DNA of 59,030 nucleotides from Lactococcus garvieae (lineage in GTDB: Bacteria > Bacillota > Bacilli > Lactobacillales > Streptococcaceae). A model generated the notes under the pieces. It had not been told where the DNA came from, did no database searches, and worked only from the letters and a program-made list of their open reading frames with translations. Each line of letters begins with the position of its first letter. Within the stretch, counting starts at the first letter, position 1. The stretch spans positions 1 to 59,030 of the forward strand of contig NZ_WIVG01000008.1 in NCBI RefSeq assembly GCF_016758115.1. The letters are read 5' to 3'. Shown here one piece after another: positions 34,566 to 43,355 of this stretch. The position numbers and the translations under genes were made by a program.

Positions 34566-36299
34566 ATGAAAAAAATATTGATTGCAAATCGTGGTGAGAT
34601 TGCATTACGCATCATGCAAGCAGCCTCTGAGATGGGGATTGAAACGGTCGCCATCTATGCAGAAGAAGACAAATTCTCGATGCATCGATTTAAGGCGGAT
34701 GAAGCTTATCGGATTGGACAGGGGAAAAAAGCTGCGGAAGCCTATCTGGAGATTGAGGATATTATCAAGCTTGCCCAAGAGACTAATGTAGATGCTATTC
34801 ATCCTGGCTATGACTTTTTATCTGAAAATATTGATTTTGCACGTAAAGTGGAAGAAGCAGGATTAATTTTTATTGGACCAAACTTGAAACATTTGGATAC
34901 TTTTGGAGATATGATTAAAGCGAAGCGGGCTGCGGAAGCTACTGGCATTCGAAGTCTCCCTGAAACAGCTGATACTGTGAATTTAGAAGATGCATTGGAT
35001 TTTGCAAGAGTTCATGGTTATCCAGTAGCAATAAAATCTGCCTTATTAGATGATTGCAGGCTGCGTGTGGTTCGTAATGAAGCTGAAATGCGCGTGGGTT
35101 ACGCCCGTGCTAAGTCTGAATCACAAACTTTTGCTGGTTCTAGTCGTGTCTATGTCGAAAAATATATTGAGAATGCTAAACATATTGAAGTTCAAATTTT
35201 GGGAGATCAGCATGGCAACGTGAGGCAGCTCTTTGAACGGGATTGCTCAATTCAATGGAGAAGCCAAAAAATTATCGAACTTGCCCCTGCGGTAGGTCTT
35301 TCTCAAAGCTTAAGAATGCACATAAATAATGCTGCGTTAAAACTTGCTAAAAGTGTTGATTATGTTAATGCAGGGACAGTTAAGTTTTTAGTGACTGATG
35401 ATGACTTTTACTTCACTGAAGTAAAACCTTGTATACAAGCCTCGCATACCGTTACTGAAATGATTACAGGCATTGATATTGTTGTGAGTCAACTCAAAAT
35501 CGCGATGGGACTGAGTCTTGAATCTATCGGGATTCCCGAGCAATCACAATTGAAAACGTTAGGCGTAACCCTCCAAGCTCGGATAAGAGCTGAGAAACCA
35601 GAAAGTAACTTTTATCCAGCCACTGGGAAAATAGAAACTTACTATGCATCAGGAGGATGCGGAGTGAGACTTGATCTCGGCAATGCTTATGTGGGCTATG
35701 AGCTTCTACCGCATTTTGACACTTTATTGGTAAAAGCTGTAACTTATGCACCTGATTTTAATGAAGCCGCACGGAAGATGGCTCGTGTATTGCGTGAATT
35801 TTGCATTCAAGGTGTTGAAACAAATCTTCCTTTCTTGATAAATATTGTTGAGCATCCAGTTTTTTTAACAGGTCAAGCTAAAACCAGTTTCATTGACCAA
35901 ACTCCCGAACTTTTTACTTCCGAGCCCACAGTCAGCCAGTCTACAAAAATTTTAAATTATATTTCAGATATAACAGTCAATGGTTTCCCAGATCTTGAAG
36001 ATAAAATCAACCCTTTCTTTTTGATGTACCCACAAGTACTTTTAGACTATAAAGAAAAACAAAAAAGATACGGAGCAATTACTCACTTAGATACCCCAAC
36101 ATTTTTTAGTGGTATGTGTCAAGGCGAAAAAATAGAAGTTCAGTTGGAAAAAGGAAAGGTTTTGGTTATCCATTTGGAGGTGATTGGTGCTGTTGATGAT
36201 AATGGATATCGTACACTTTTCTTCAAAATAAATGGAGAGCGGCGTGAGATAAGGATAGAAGACCACTCTGTTCAAGAGCAAAATGTTGAAAGTCTTTGA
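34566..36299 (+). CDS. Pyruvate-carboxylase-derived pseudoenzyme (no carboxyltransferase or biotin domain)
   Basis: 577 residues from ATG 34566. Residues 1-450 align with the biotin-carboxylase part of pyruvate carboxylase (starts KKILIANRGEIALR). The glycine-rich ATP loop is replaced (KSALLDDCRLR, about 156-167), and the catalytic EVNPRxQVEH reads EVKPCIQASH (about 286-295). At about residue 481 (NGFPDLEDKIN, then PFFLMYP) the sequence jumps over the whole carboxyltransferase domain into the tetramerisation domain (TPTFFSGM), and it ends before the biotin carrier domain. Carboxylation is therefore not expected. The frame is intact, which argues for a kept non-catalytic role or recent decay. 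Weak ribosome site. Confidence 0.8.
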   Translation: MKKILIANRGEIALRIMQAASEMGIETVAIYAEEDKFSMHRFKADEAYRIGQGKKAAEAYLEIEDIIKLAQETNVDAIHPGYDFLSENIDFARKVEEAGLIFIGPNLKHLDTFGDMIKAKRAAEATGIRSLPETADTVNLEDALDFARVHGYPVAIKSALLDDCRLRVVRNEAEMRVGYARAKSESQTFAGSSRVYVEKYIENAKHIEVQILGDQHGNVRQLFERDCSIQWRSQKIIELAPAVGLSQSLRMHINNAALKLAKSVDYVNAGTVKFLVTDDDFYFTEVKPCIQASHTVTEMITGIDIVVSQLKIAMGLSLESIGIPEQSQLKTLGVTLQARIRAEKPESNFYPATGKIETYYASGGCGVRLDLGNAYVGYELLPHFDTLLVKAVTYAPDFNEAARKMARVLREFCIQGVETNLPFLINIVEHPVFLTGQAKTSFIDQTPELFTSEPTVSQSTKILNYISDITVNGFPDLEDKINPFFLMYPQVLLDYKEKQKRYGAITHLDTPTFFSGMCQGEKIEVQLEKGKVLVIHLEVIGAVDDNGYRTLFFKINGERREIRIEDHSVQEQNVESL

Positions 36300-36458
36300 G
36301 CATGTAAAATGCACAAATAATATATTTTAGTAATCTTTACTGTCACTATTTGAGGAGACTTTCTCATTACGCCTTAGTAATAACCTAGAATAATGATTTC
36401 ATTTAAAAAGTATCTCAAGACAATTTTTAAAAATTTAACCCGCAAAAAGGAGAACATC

Positions 36459-37382
36459 ATGACCAAAGAAAAAATAGGAGAACCAACAGAAAACTTCCCA
36501 GACCCTGCAGGTATAGCCTTTAAAGGGAAATATTACGCTTTTTCAACAGCATCAGATATTGGCGTTGTTCCTTTTGCGACTGCAGATACGCCACAAGGCA
36601 CCTACAAGTTACGCGGGAATGCCTTGCCTCACACACCAGAATGGTCAAAAGCTACGGATTTTTGGGCGCCGGATGTGGTGGTTTGGGACGACCAAGCCTT
36701 ACTGGCCTTTTCAGCACCCAGTAAAGAAAATGGCAAACGCCGTATTGGAATCGCTACAACTAAGAGTGCCACAGCGAAGTTTGAGGCGAGAGACTATCCT
36801 TTCATTATCTCAGATACTGAAGGTGGCGTCATTGATCCTGCTTTCTTTAAGGACCATAATACAGGCAGATATTATCTCCTCTATAAGAACGATGGTAATG
36901 ACATCAAAATTCCTAGTCATTTGTGGATGATTGAGATTGACCGTAATGCAGAACTTATCGGGAGCAATCCTAAAAAACTGCTGACAGATTTGTCAATCCC
37001 CAATCCCCCTCACAATGGGTCTGAAAAAACGGTATCAACCATTGAAAATCCAGAATTAGCCGTAGCGCCAGATGGTACTTACGTCCTCTTTTTCTCAGCA
37101 GGTAATTACGGGACGTCACATTATTTTACAGGTTATGCCACGAGTAAAAATCTTTATGGCCCTTATCAGTATGTAGCCCCTTTGCTAACGACACACAGCA
37201 CAGGGGGAATTGTCGTTGGTCCGGGTGGTTTGGACATTTTTGGAGGAACCCATGTGATGCTCCATGGCTGGGTCAATGGCATAGGCTATCATAGAGGAGG
37301 TCATCGTGCGCTTTACACAGGACAACTTTCATGGAAAAATGGCCATCACCCTTATATTGAAAATTTGAAATTAAATCAGTGA
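36459..37382 (+). CDS. GH43-family glycoside hydrolase
   Basis: 307 residues of five-bladed beta-propeller type. The three GH43 acids are visible: Asp in FPDPAG (about 13-18), Asp in VIDPAF (about 126-131) and Glu in ENPEL (about 196-200). No signal peptide from the ATG at 36459, which has AAAGGAG; the earlier ATG at 36393 would add a basic non-signal leader. GH43 enzymes release arabinofuranose, xylose or galactofuranose. Next to glf and a GlfT2-like gene, galactofuranosidase activity is the best guess, perhaps for intracellular editing. Confidence 0.82.
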   Translation: MTKEKIGEPTENFPDPAGIAFKGKYYAFSTASDIGVVPFATADTPQGTYKLRGNALPHTPEWSKATDFWAPDVVVWDDQALLAFSAPSKENGKRRIGIATTKSATAKFEARDYPFIISDTEGGVIDPAFFKDHNTGRYYLLYKNDGNDIKIPSHLWMIEIDRNAELIGSNPKKLLTDLSIPNPPHNGSEKTVSTIENPELAVAPDGTYVLFFSAGNYGTSHYFTGYATSKNLYGPYQYVAPLLTTHSTGGIVVGPGGLDIFGGTHVMLHGWVNGIGYHRGGHRALYTGQLSWKNGHHPYIENLKLNQ

Positions 37383-37476
37383 TTTACAGTTGGAGGAGAG
37401 CGGTTTGCTCTGCAAGCTTGACTGGAAATCCTATAAATGTGAGCAGAATATACAAGAAAGCGAAGCTTAAAAACGG

Positions 37477-38622
37477 ATGAAGCATAACACTAAAAATTAC
37501 GATTATCTCATTGTTGGTACAGGTCCTTATGGCTCTATTTTTGCCTATGAGGCTGCCAAACGAGGCAAACGTGTACTCATGATTGACAAACGCGACCATA
37601 TCGGTGGGAACATGTATACGCGCAAGGAACAGGGGATTAATGTTCATGAATATGGGGCACATATTTTTCATACGGATAATAAAGAAGTCTGGGACTATAT
37701 CAACCAGTTTACGGAGTTCAATAACTACATTAATCAGGTAGTCGCAGACTATAAGGGAGAACGTTATAATCTTCCTTTCAATATGAATACTTTTTACCAG
37801 ATGTGGGGCACTAAAACGCCAGAAGAAGCAGCAGCCAAAATTGCAGAACAACGTGAAGCAGCTGGAGTAATCGCTCATCCTAAAAACTTAGAAGAACAAG
37901 CCATCTCTCTCATCGGTACAGATATCTATGAAAAGCTAATCAAGGGCTATACTGAAAAACAATGGGGGCGTTCTGCCACAGAACTTCCAAGTTTTATCAT
38001 CAAGCGCCTTCCTGTTCGTTATCTTTATGACAACAACTATTTCAATCATCGTTATCAAGGTGTACCAGTGAATGGTTATACGTCTATTTTTGAGAAGATG
38101 CTTGCTTCTGACCTGATCGATGTGCAGTTAAGCGTGAATTTCTTTGCGGATAAAGAAGCTTACTTGGCAGAATTTCCACGGATTATTTATACAGGTATGA
38201 TTGATAGCTTTTTTGACTACATACACGGTGAGTTAGAGTGGCGTTCTCTACATTTTGAGCATGAAATACACGACTCTAACAATGTTCAGGGAAATGCCGT
38301 GATTAATTACACAGATGCCGAGACACCTTATACGCGAGTGATGGAGTGGCGGCATTTTGATCAAAACTCTGACGAGGGCAAGAGTGTGATAACCAAAGAA
38401 TACCCTCAAAATTGGGACAAAACTAAGGAAGCTTATTATCCAGTTAACGATCATAAAAATTCTGAGATATTCAAACTTTACCGTAAAGAGGCAGATAAGA
38501 TAGCGGATAAAGTCAAGTTTGGTGGCCGTTTAGGGAATTATCAATACTACGATATGGATATGGTTTTCCATGCAGCGCTGGTTGATGTGGCAAAAGAATT
38601 CAAAAATTTTGATGTTTCATGA
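37477..38622 (+). CDS. glf: UDP-galactopyranose mutase
   Basis: 381 residues; converts UDP-galactopyranose to UDP-galactofuranose using reduced FAD. N-terminal FAD motif GTGPYGSIFAYEAAKRGK, then RDHIGGN, EYGAHIFHT and the substrate loop PFNMNTFYQMWG, all family hallmarks; GGRLGNYQYYDMD near the C-terminus. The ribosome site is weak. It provides the donor for the GlfT2-like enzyme upstream. Confidence 0.95.
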   Translation: MKHNTKNYDYLIVGTGPYGSIFAYEAAKRGKRVLMIDKRDHIGGNMYTRKEQGINVHEYGAHIFHTDNKEVWDYINQFTEFNNYINQVVADYKGERYNLPFNMNTFYQMWGTKTPEEAAAKIAEQREAAGVIAHPKNLEEQAISLIGTDIYEKLIKGYTEKQWGRSATELPSFIIKRLPVRYLYDNNYFNHRYQGVPVNGYTSIFEKMLASDLIDVQLSVNFFADKEAYLAEFPRIIYTGMIDSFFDYIHGELEWRSLHFEHEIHDSNNVQGNAVINYTDAETPYTRVMEWRHFDQNSDEGKSVITKEYPQNWDKTKEAYYPVNDHKNSEIFKLYRKEADKIADKVKFGGRLGNYQYYDMDMVFHAALVDVAKEFKNFDVS

Positions 38623-38683
38623 TTAAAGGCGCTGAAAACAAGCCAAATACAAATGATCAAAGCAAAGCTAGGGAGAATCAGTC

Positions 38684-39871
38684 ATGACATGGGTGAGTTT
38701 TTTGGGGAACTTAAGGCGCGTTGTATTAAAGTCCTTGCTTGCAATATTTTTATACCTCTTAACCTTTTTCATTAAGCGAGAACCCAAGATGGTTCTTTTT
38801 GCTAGTTATAATGGCAAATCAGTAGGGGACAGCCCTGGCGCTATCTTTGAAGCTTTACGGGAACATCCTGCTTATTCGGACTATCAGCTGGTTTGGGCTT
38901 TAAAAAAGCCCTATCCCGTTGCAGGAGCTGCTCAGGTGGTTAAGTTCAACAGTTTGGCTTACTACAAAGCCTTAGTCAAGGCAAAATACTGGGTTTTCAA
39001 TGCCAAAATGGCCCCTTACTATCACAAGGCTAAAGACCAGATTTACCTTCAAACTTGGCATGGTACGCCTCTGAAACGTTTAGGGCATGATATTGAAGAC
39101 ACAGGTAAACATTATCGTGCCTATCTGACGCACGGGCAAATGGTCAAATCTTATGATCAAGACAGTAGGCACTGGGATTGGCTGATTGCACCTTCTTCCT
39201 TTGCAGCTGAAAAATTTGAAACGGCTTTTCAGTTTCCTCGAGAAAAAATGATTCAAGTAGCCTATCCAAGGACAGATGTGTTGAGCAAAGCAACGCCTGA
39301 AAAAGTGAAACAACTCAAAACAACCTATAAGTTGCCTTTAGATAAAAAGGTCATCCTCTATGCCCCCACTTGGCGGGATGATACTTATGGCTTAGACGGT
39401 TACCATATCAAGCTACAAGTTGATTTTGCACGTTGGAAAACTGTGCTGGGTCAAGATTACGTTGTCCTGTTCAAACCGCATTATTTAATTTCAAATCAAG
39501 TTCAGATTGATGCGAACCTAAGAGATTTTGTGTTCTCGATGCCTGCGACTTCGGACATTCATGAAGCTTATCTTATGGCAGATGTATTAGTAACAGATTA
39601 TTCATCGGTTTTCTTTGACTATGCTATTTTGAATCGCCCTATTTACTTTTATATGTATGACTTAGATGTTTATGGCACAGCTTTGCGCGGCTTTTATCTG
39701 GATGTGCAGGATGACCTCCCCAGCTCGCCATTTCAGACGGAGGATGAACTTCTTTTCGCCATTCGGGATAAGAACTTTGATCAGGAACGGCTGAGAGTTT
39801 TTAATCAGCGCTTTAATCCCTGGGCGCAAGGCAACAGCAGCCAAAAAATTATTGAAAAGATTATGCAGTAG
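38684..39871 (+). CDS. CDP-glycerol glycerophosphotransferase-like protein (TagB/TagF family)
   Basis: 395 residues. An amphipathic/hydrophobic N-terminus anchors it to the membrane; the GT-B domain has TWHGTPLKRLG, LYAPTWRDD, FKPHYLI and VTDYSSVFFDYA, the family motifs. Adds (poly)glycerol-phosphate units from CDP-glycerol to a lipid-linked chain. It is the short (primase/TagB-length) form. AGGGA before the ATG. Confidence 0.88.
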   Translation: MTWVSFLGNLRRVVLKSLLAIFLYLLTFFIKREPKMVLFASYNGKSVGDSPGAIFEALREHPAYSDYQLVWALKKPYPVAGAAQVVKFNSLAYYKALVKAKYWVFNAKMAPYYHKAKDQIYLQTWHGTPLKRLGHDIEDTGKHYRAYLTHGQMVKSYDQDSRHWDWLIAPSSFAAEKFETAFQFPREKMIQVAYPRTDVLSKATPEKVKQLKTTYKLPLDKKVILYAPTWRDDTYGLDGYHIKLQVDFARWKTVLGQDYVVLFKPHYLISNQVQIDANLRDFVFSMPATSDIHEAYLMADVLVTDYSSVFFDYAILNRPIYFYMYDLDVYGTALRGFYLDVQDDLPSSPFQTEDELLFAIRDKNFDQERLRVFNQRFNPWAQGNSSQKIIEKIMQ

Positions 39872-39954
39872 AGAGGATTTCCTTTCTTTTTTTATCAAAT
39901 GTTAAAGTTTCAAATACATAACTTTAATTTATTGACGAAAAAGTTGTAATCTCG

Positions 39955-39982
39955 TTGCAAAAGATATAAATAATGATATAAT
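39955..39982 (+). promoter_or_regulatory. Promoter of the LCP gene
   Basis: TTGCAA (39955-39960), a 16-nt spacer and TATAAT (39977-39982); a second TATAAT-like box lies about 10 nt further on. It makes the distal tag genes independent of the long operon. Confidence 0.65.
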
Positions 39983-40057
39983 TGGATATAATGTGACGAA
40001 AAATGTTACAAAAGAAATGTTTGTGTAGTTATATATGTGATAGAAAAAGAGGTCAGT

Positions 40058-41005
40058 ATGGCAATGAACAGAAGCAAGAAAAAACAGCAGAAAAAGAAAC
40101 ATCCGATAAGGAATGCAATATTAATTACTTTAGGACTTCTCCTTGTTACAGGGACAGCTTTTGCGGCCTTTTTCTACCAGACAGCAAGAGTAAATATTGA
40201 TAAAACCTATGCTCCACTGGAAACTTCAAAAAACCAAGCGGAGGCCAGCCGTGCGATCAGTGAAAATAAACCTTTATCTTTTCTGATTATGGGTCTTGAC
40301 TCGCGGCAGGAAGATTTATCAGGCAGAACGGACATCTTGATGCTTGTTACAGTTAATCCTACAAAAAAGCAAACGACCATGGTCTCCATTCCTCGAGATA
40401 CCTTTATTGAGTCTGCAGATGGTTCCATTACAGCCTCTAATAAGATTAATGCTGCTTATGTTCAGGGAGGAGCAGCAGCTTCTATAGCAGCTGTCAACCA
40501 ATTGCTTCAACTGGATATTGATCATTATGTGACGATGAATTTTAGCGGTATTGAACATCTGGTTGATGCTTTAGGCGGGATAACCGTTAACTCTGACCTA
40601 GATTTTAACGTTGACGATATGACTTTTCATAAGGGAGAAAATACTTTAAATGGTAAGGAAGCTCTTGCTTATGTTCGTATGCGCCATGACGATCCAAGGG
40701 GGACTTATGGACGAGAAAAGCGCCAACAAGAAGTTATCGCTGCTATTCTAAGTAAGATAAAATCTCCGCAAAGTCTCACGGCTTATCAAGGTATTCTTGA
40801 AGCTCTGGGTGGAAATGTTAAAACAGATTTGACTTGGGATCAGATGCAAAAAATCGTACTGAATTATAATCAAGCTTTTGGTAATGTCGTCCATGAATCC
40901 ATTCAAGGACAAGGACAGATGCTCAATAGCTTAAGTTTTCAAGTAGTGACTGAAGACGAAAAAACACGCGTTCGTAACTTGCTTCAAGAGCAATTAGCAC
41001 AATAA
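40058..41005 (+). CDS. LytR-CpsA-Psr (LCP) family wall-polymer ligase
   Basis: 315 residues. A Lys/Arg/Gln-rich cytosolic start, one transmembrane helix (about 22-42), then the extracellular LCP domain with FLIMGLDSR, GRTDILMLVTVNP, SIPRDTFI, NKINAAYVQGG and AYVRMRHDDPRGTYGREKRQQ, which hold the pyrophosphate and Mg-binding Asp/Arg residues. It attaches the polymer to peptidoglycan. AGAGG 5 nt before ATG 40058 favours that start over GTG 40037. Confidence 0.92.
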   Translation: MAMNRSKKKQQKKKHPIRNAILITLGLLLVTGTAFAAFFYQTARVNIDKTYAPLETSKNQAEASRAISENKPLSFLIMGLDSRQEDLSGRTDILMLVTVNPTKKQTTMVSIPRDTFIESADGSITASNKINAAYVQGGAAASIAAVNQLLQLDIDHYVTMNFSGIEHLVDALGGITVNSDLDFNVDDMTFHKGENTLNGKEALAYVRMRHDDPRGTYGREKRQQEVIAAILSKIKSPQSLTAYQGILEALGGNVKTDLTWDQMQKIVLNYNQAFGNVVHESIQGQGQMLNSLSFQVVTEDEKTRVRNLLQEQLAQ

Positions 41006-41018
41006 TTCATCAATCAAT

Positions 41019-41047
41019 CCTCCTTAGTGCCTTTAGGTACAAGGAGG
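41019..41047 (+). promoter_or_regulatory. CCTCCTT/AAGGAGG hairpin between LCP and TagD-like genes
   Basis: CCTCCTT (41019-41025) pairs with AAGGAGG (41041-41047), with GTGCC/GGTAC continuing the stem around TTTA. No T-run follows, so it is not a typical terminator. It locks a perfect Shine-Dalgarno that lies 27 nt before the next ATG, too far to serve it directly. Confidence 0.5.
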
Positions 41048-41074
41048 ACAGCGTATTAACACGAGAATAAATGG

Positions 41075-41488
41075 ATGAAAGAAAAAATAACTCTAGTAGC
41101 AGGAAGCTTTGACATTTTGCACGAAAGTCATAGTGATATGTTAAGACATGTTCGAAATTTGGGAGACAGGCGTATTGTGATGCTTTCTACAGATAAATTT
41201 AAGGAAGGAAAGAATAAAAAAGCCTATAAAAACTGTAATACTAGAAAATGCGTTTTAGAAGCGATGCGATGGGGGAATCTAGTGGTTTCTGAGCAATCAT
41301 GGGAGGATAAGGGCTTGTATATTGATAGGTTTGATGTTGATATATTTGCTATGGGAGAGGAGTGGCATGAAAAACTTGCCTTTTTGAAGGAGAAATTTCC
41401 TGAGCTAAAAATTATGTATTTTTCTCGCGGCAAGCACTCTTCAAGTCAAATCAAAAAAGATTTAAAATACAGTTTTAAAGAAGAATGA
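41075..41488 (+). CDS. TagD-like cytidylyltransferase with eroded active site
   Basis: 137 residues with the fold and length of glycerol-3-phosphate cytidylyltransferase: VAGSFDILH, LGDRRIVMLSTDKF, KKAYKNCNTRKCVLEAMRW, DVDIFAMGEEW. Two signatures are altered: HxGH reads HESH (Gly to Ser), and RTxGISTT reads RGKHSSSQ. A normal TagD would make CDP-glycerol for the two phosphotransferases here; this copy may be inactive or have another role, with a second tagD elsewhere. No clear ribosome site. Confidence 0.75.
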   Translation: MKEKITLVAGSFDILHESHSDMLRHVRNLGDRRIVMLSTDKFKEGKNKKAYKNCNTRKCVLEAMRWGNLVVSEQSWEDKGLYIDRFDVDIFAMGEEWHEKLAFLKEKFPELKIMYFSRGKHSSSQIKKDLKYSFKEE

Positions 41489-41500
41489 CAGAGGTTTTTA

Positions 41501-42616
41501 GTGAAATTTAAAGCGATTGTATTAACTCTTATTTTGTCTTTCTTTTATCCATTTACTTTTCTTTCGCGCCTGCACAAAAATCGAATTACCTTTATCTCTC
41601 TAGAGCATGATAACCTCTCAAAAGATTTTAAAATTTTGTATGAAGCTCTAGCCGCAGAACAGAGATATGAGCTGAAAACTTTGTTGTTCAAGTTCAAGCC
41701 AACATTTTTAGGAAATCTCCGATATGGCCTGGCTTGTATCAGACAGCTTTTTATCATCCAAAGTTCAAAGTTGGTTATCATTGACTACAATAATTTTGTG
41801 ATTTCTAAATTTCCTCACAGAAGCAAAGTCAAAGTATTGGAAGTATGGCATGCGACAGGTGCGTTGAAGAATTTTGGAAACAAGGTAGAGCGTGATTATG
41901 AAGTTAAAAACTATGACTATGTCATTGCGAACTCTGATTTTTTTAAAAAGATTTATGCTGAAGCCTTCAACCTCTCAGAGAAAAATGTACTTGTAACAGG
42001 CATACCTAACAATGATAAAATTTTTGATTCGGACTTTGTAGATAAAACAAGAAAAAGACTCTTGGAAAAGTATCCTTTCATAGAAAATAAAACAGTTATC
42101 ACTTACGCTCCGACATTCCGTGGCCGTATAAGCACTCATTTTAGAGAAGTCGCTATAGATTTGGAGCGTGTGCAGAAAGCCCTAGGGAGCGACTACATTA
42201 TTATTTATAAGGCACACCCTTTGATTCCAGATTCAAGATATGCTGACACTCCTAATGTTCTCTTTATTGAGGATGAATTAATTTCCTCAATTTTTTGTGT
42301 GAGCGATGTTCTAATAACAGATTATTCTGCTATTGCTATTGATTGGATGATTTTTGACAAGCCTGTTGTTGCTTATGTTCCTGATTTTAAAAAATATTCA
42401 ATGAAACCAGGATTAACCATTGATTACAGGAATGAATTTCCAGGTCAGTTGGCATTTAATGAAGATGACCTGATCAGAGCACTTCAAAGCTGTAAGGACG
42501 ATGAATATAAGAAAAAAAGAAGTGATTTTTTCAAAAAAACTTACCAATACAGCGATGGAAAATCAACAGGTAGAGTGATTTCGATGATTCATTCTATTAT
42601 GAATGATGCTTTGTAG
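41501..42616 (+). CDS. CDP-glycerol glycerophosphotransferase-like protein (TagB-like)
   Basis: 371 residues from GTG 41501 with GAGG 6 nt upstream. A hydrophobic N-terminus (about 5-22), then the GT-B domain with WHATGALKNFG, TYAPTFRG, YKAHPLIPD and ITDYSAIAIDW. Paralogue of the 38684 gene; one may act as primase and the other on a different acceptor. It lies 13 nt after the TagD-like gene. Confidence 0.88.
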   Translation: MKFKAIVLTLILSFFYPFTFLSRLHKNRITFISLEHDNLSKDFKILYEALAAEQRYELKTLLFKFKPTFLGNLRYGLACIRQLFIIQSSKLVIIDYNNFVISKFPHRSKVKVLEVWHATGALKNFGNKVERDYEVKNYDYVIANSDFFKKIYAEAFNLSEKNVLVTGIPNNDKIFDSDFVDKTRKRLLEKYPFIENKTVITYAPTFRGRISTHFREVAIDLERVQKALGSDYIIIYKAHPLIPDSRYADTPNVLFIEDELISSIFCVSDVLITDYSAIAIDWMIFDKPVVAYVPDFKKYSMKPGLTIDYRNEFPGQLAFNEDDLIRALQSCKDDEYKKKRSDFFKKTYQYSDGKSTGRVISMIHSIMNDAL

Positions 42617-42636
42617 AACATGTGCTTGATTCAAAT

Positions 42637-42681
42637 AAAAAGTAAGCTATTTTAGATAAAATCTAATAGCTTACTTTTTTT
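42637..42681. terminator. Bidirectional terminator between the tag locus and the lipoprotein gene
   Basis: AAAAAGTAAGCTATT and AATAGCTTACTTTTTTT form a 14-bp or longer stem with A/T runs on both sides. It serves both convergent genes; the minus-strand stop codon abuts its arm. Confidence 0.88.
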
Positions 42682-43171
42682 ATTTTTGAATAAAATAATA
42701 AGAGGTTGCTTCACCAGAGGCAAGTAAAGCATTGGCTTTATCTTGAAGCTCTTTGTAAGATGTTGAAACTGTTGATTCATGCTTGTTTCCAGACTTATCA
42801 ACGTAGACCAACACCCAAGAATGCCCGACAGTGTCTGTTTCTGAGTGAGAGGAAGATGCATTAGAGTCAGCTTGTGGACTGTGTCCACCTGCACCGTTAT
42901 TTTCTACAGGATTATTCGAGTTGTCTACCCAACCCGTGTCACTGCTTTCAGTGGTGGAAGATTTTGGAGCTTCTGTAGATGATGCAGTGTCTGTGCTCTC
43001 AGAAGCTTTTGTATCAGATTTTTTGTTTGTGTCTGAGGTAGAACTTTTGACAGAGCTAGAAGATTCAGAACTTGTGTCTTTTTTAGCATTCGTATTGTTG
43101 CCACAAGCTGCAAGAAGTAAGAGAGCAGCAAATGAGCTCACTATAAGTAATGGTAATTTAAATTTTTTCAT
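42680..43171 (-). CDS. Ser/Thr-rich lipoprotein
   Basis: 163 residues: signal peptide with lipobox LAAC (Cys at about 23), a low-complexity Ser/Thr/Lys/Glu linker (about 30-100), then a short C-terminal domain ending GEATSYYFIQK. Probably exposed at the outer membrane face or wall. Function unknown. Confidence 0.7.
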   Translation of the reverse strand: MKKFKLPLLIVSSFAALLLLAACGNNTNAKKDTSSESSSSVKSSTSDTNKKSDTKASESTDTASSTEAPKSSTTESSDTGWVDNSNNPVENNGAGGHSPQADSNASSSHSETDTVGHSWVLVYVDKSGNKHESTVSTSYKELQDKANALLASGEATSYYFIQK

Positions 43172-43355
43172 ATAGAACTCCTTAAAAATTCCTTTTACTA
43201 CCCCTAGTATACCATATTATCTAAAAAAACTTCCTTTAACTATTTATAAAAATTATTAGGTAGACGAAATCCCATTTAAAAAAAGCAAGATGAAAAGTTT
43301 GTAAGTGTATTTTTAATTTGTTAGAATTATTATACAATATAGAAAGAGGTATCTT

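Noticed and set aside
34566-36299. Annotation as a working pyruvate carboxylase or acetyl-CoA carboxylase subunit
   Set aside because: The carboxyltransferase and biotin domains are absent and the ATP-binding and catalytic residues are replaced.
42921-43175. 84-codon ORF opposite the Ser-rich lipoprotein
   Set aside because: Mirror of the low-complexity Ser/Thr coding strand; no ribosome site.
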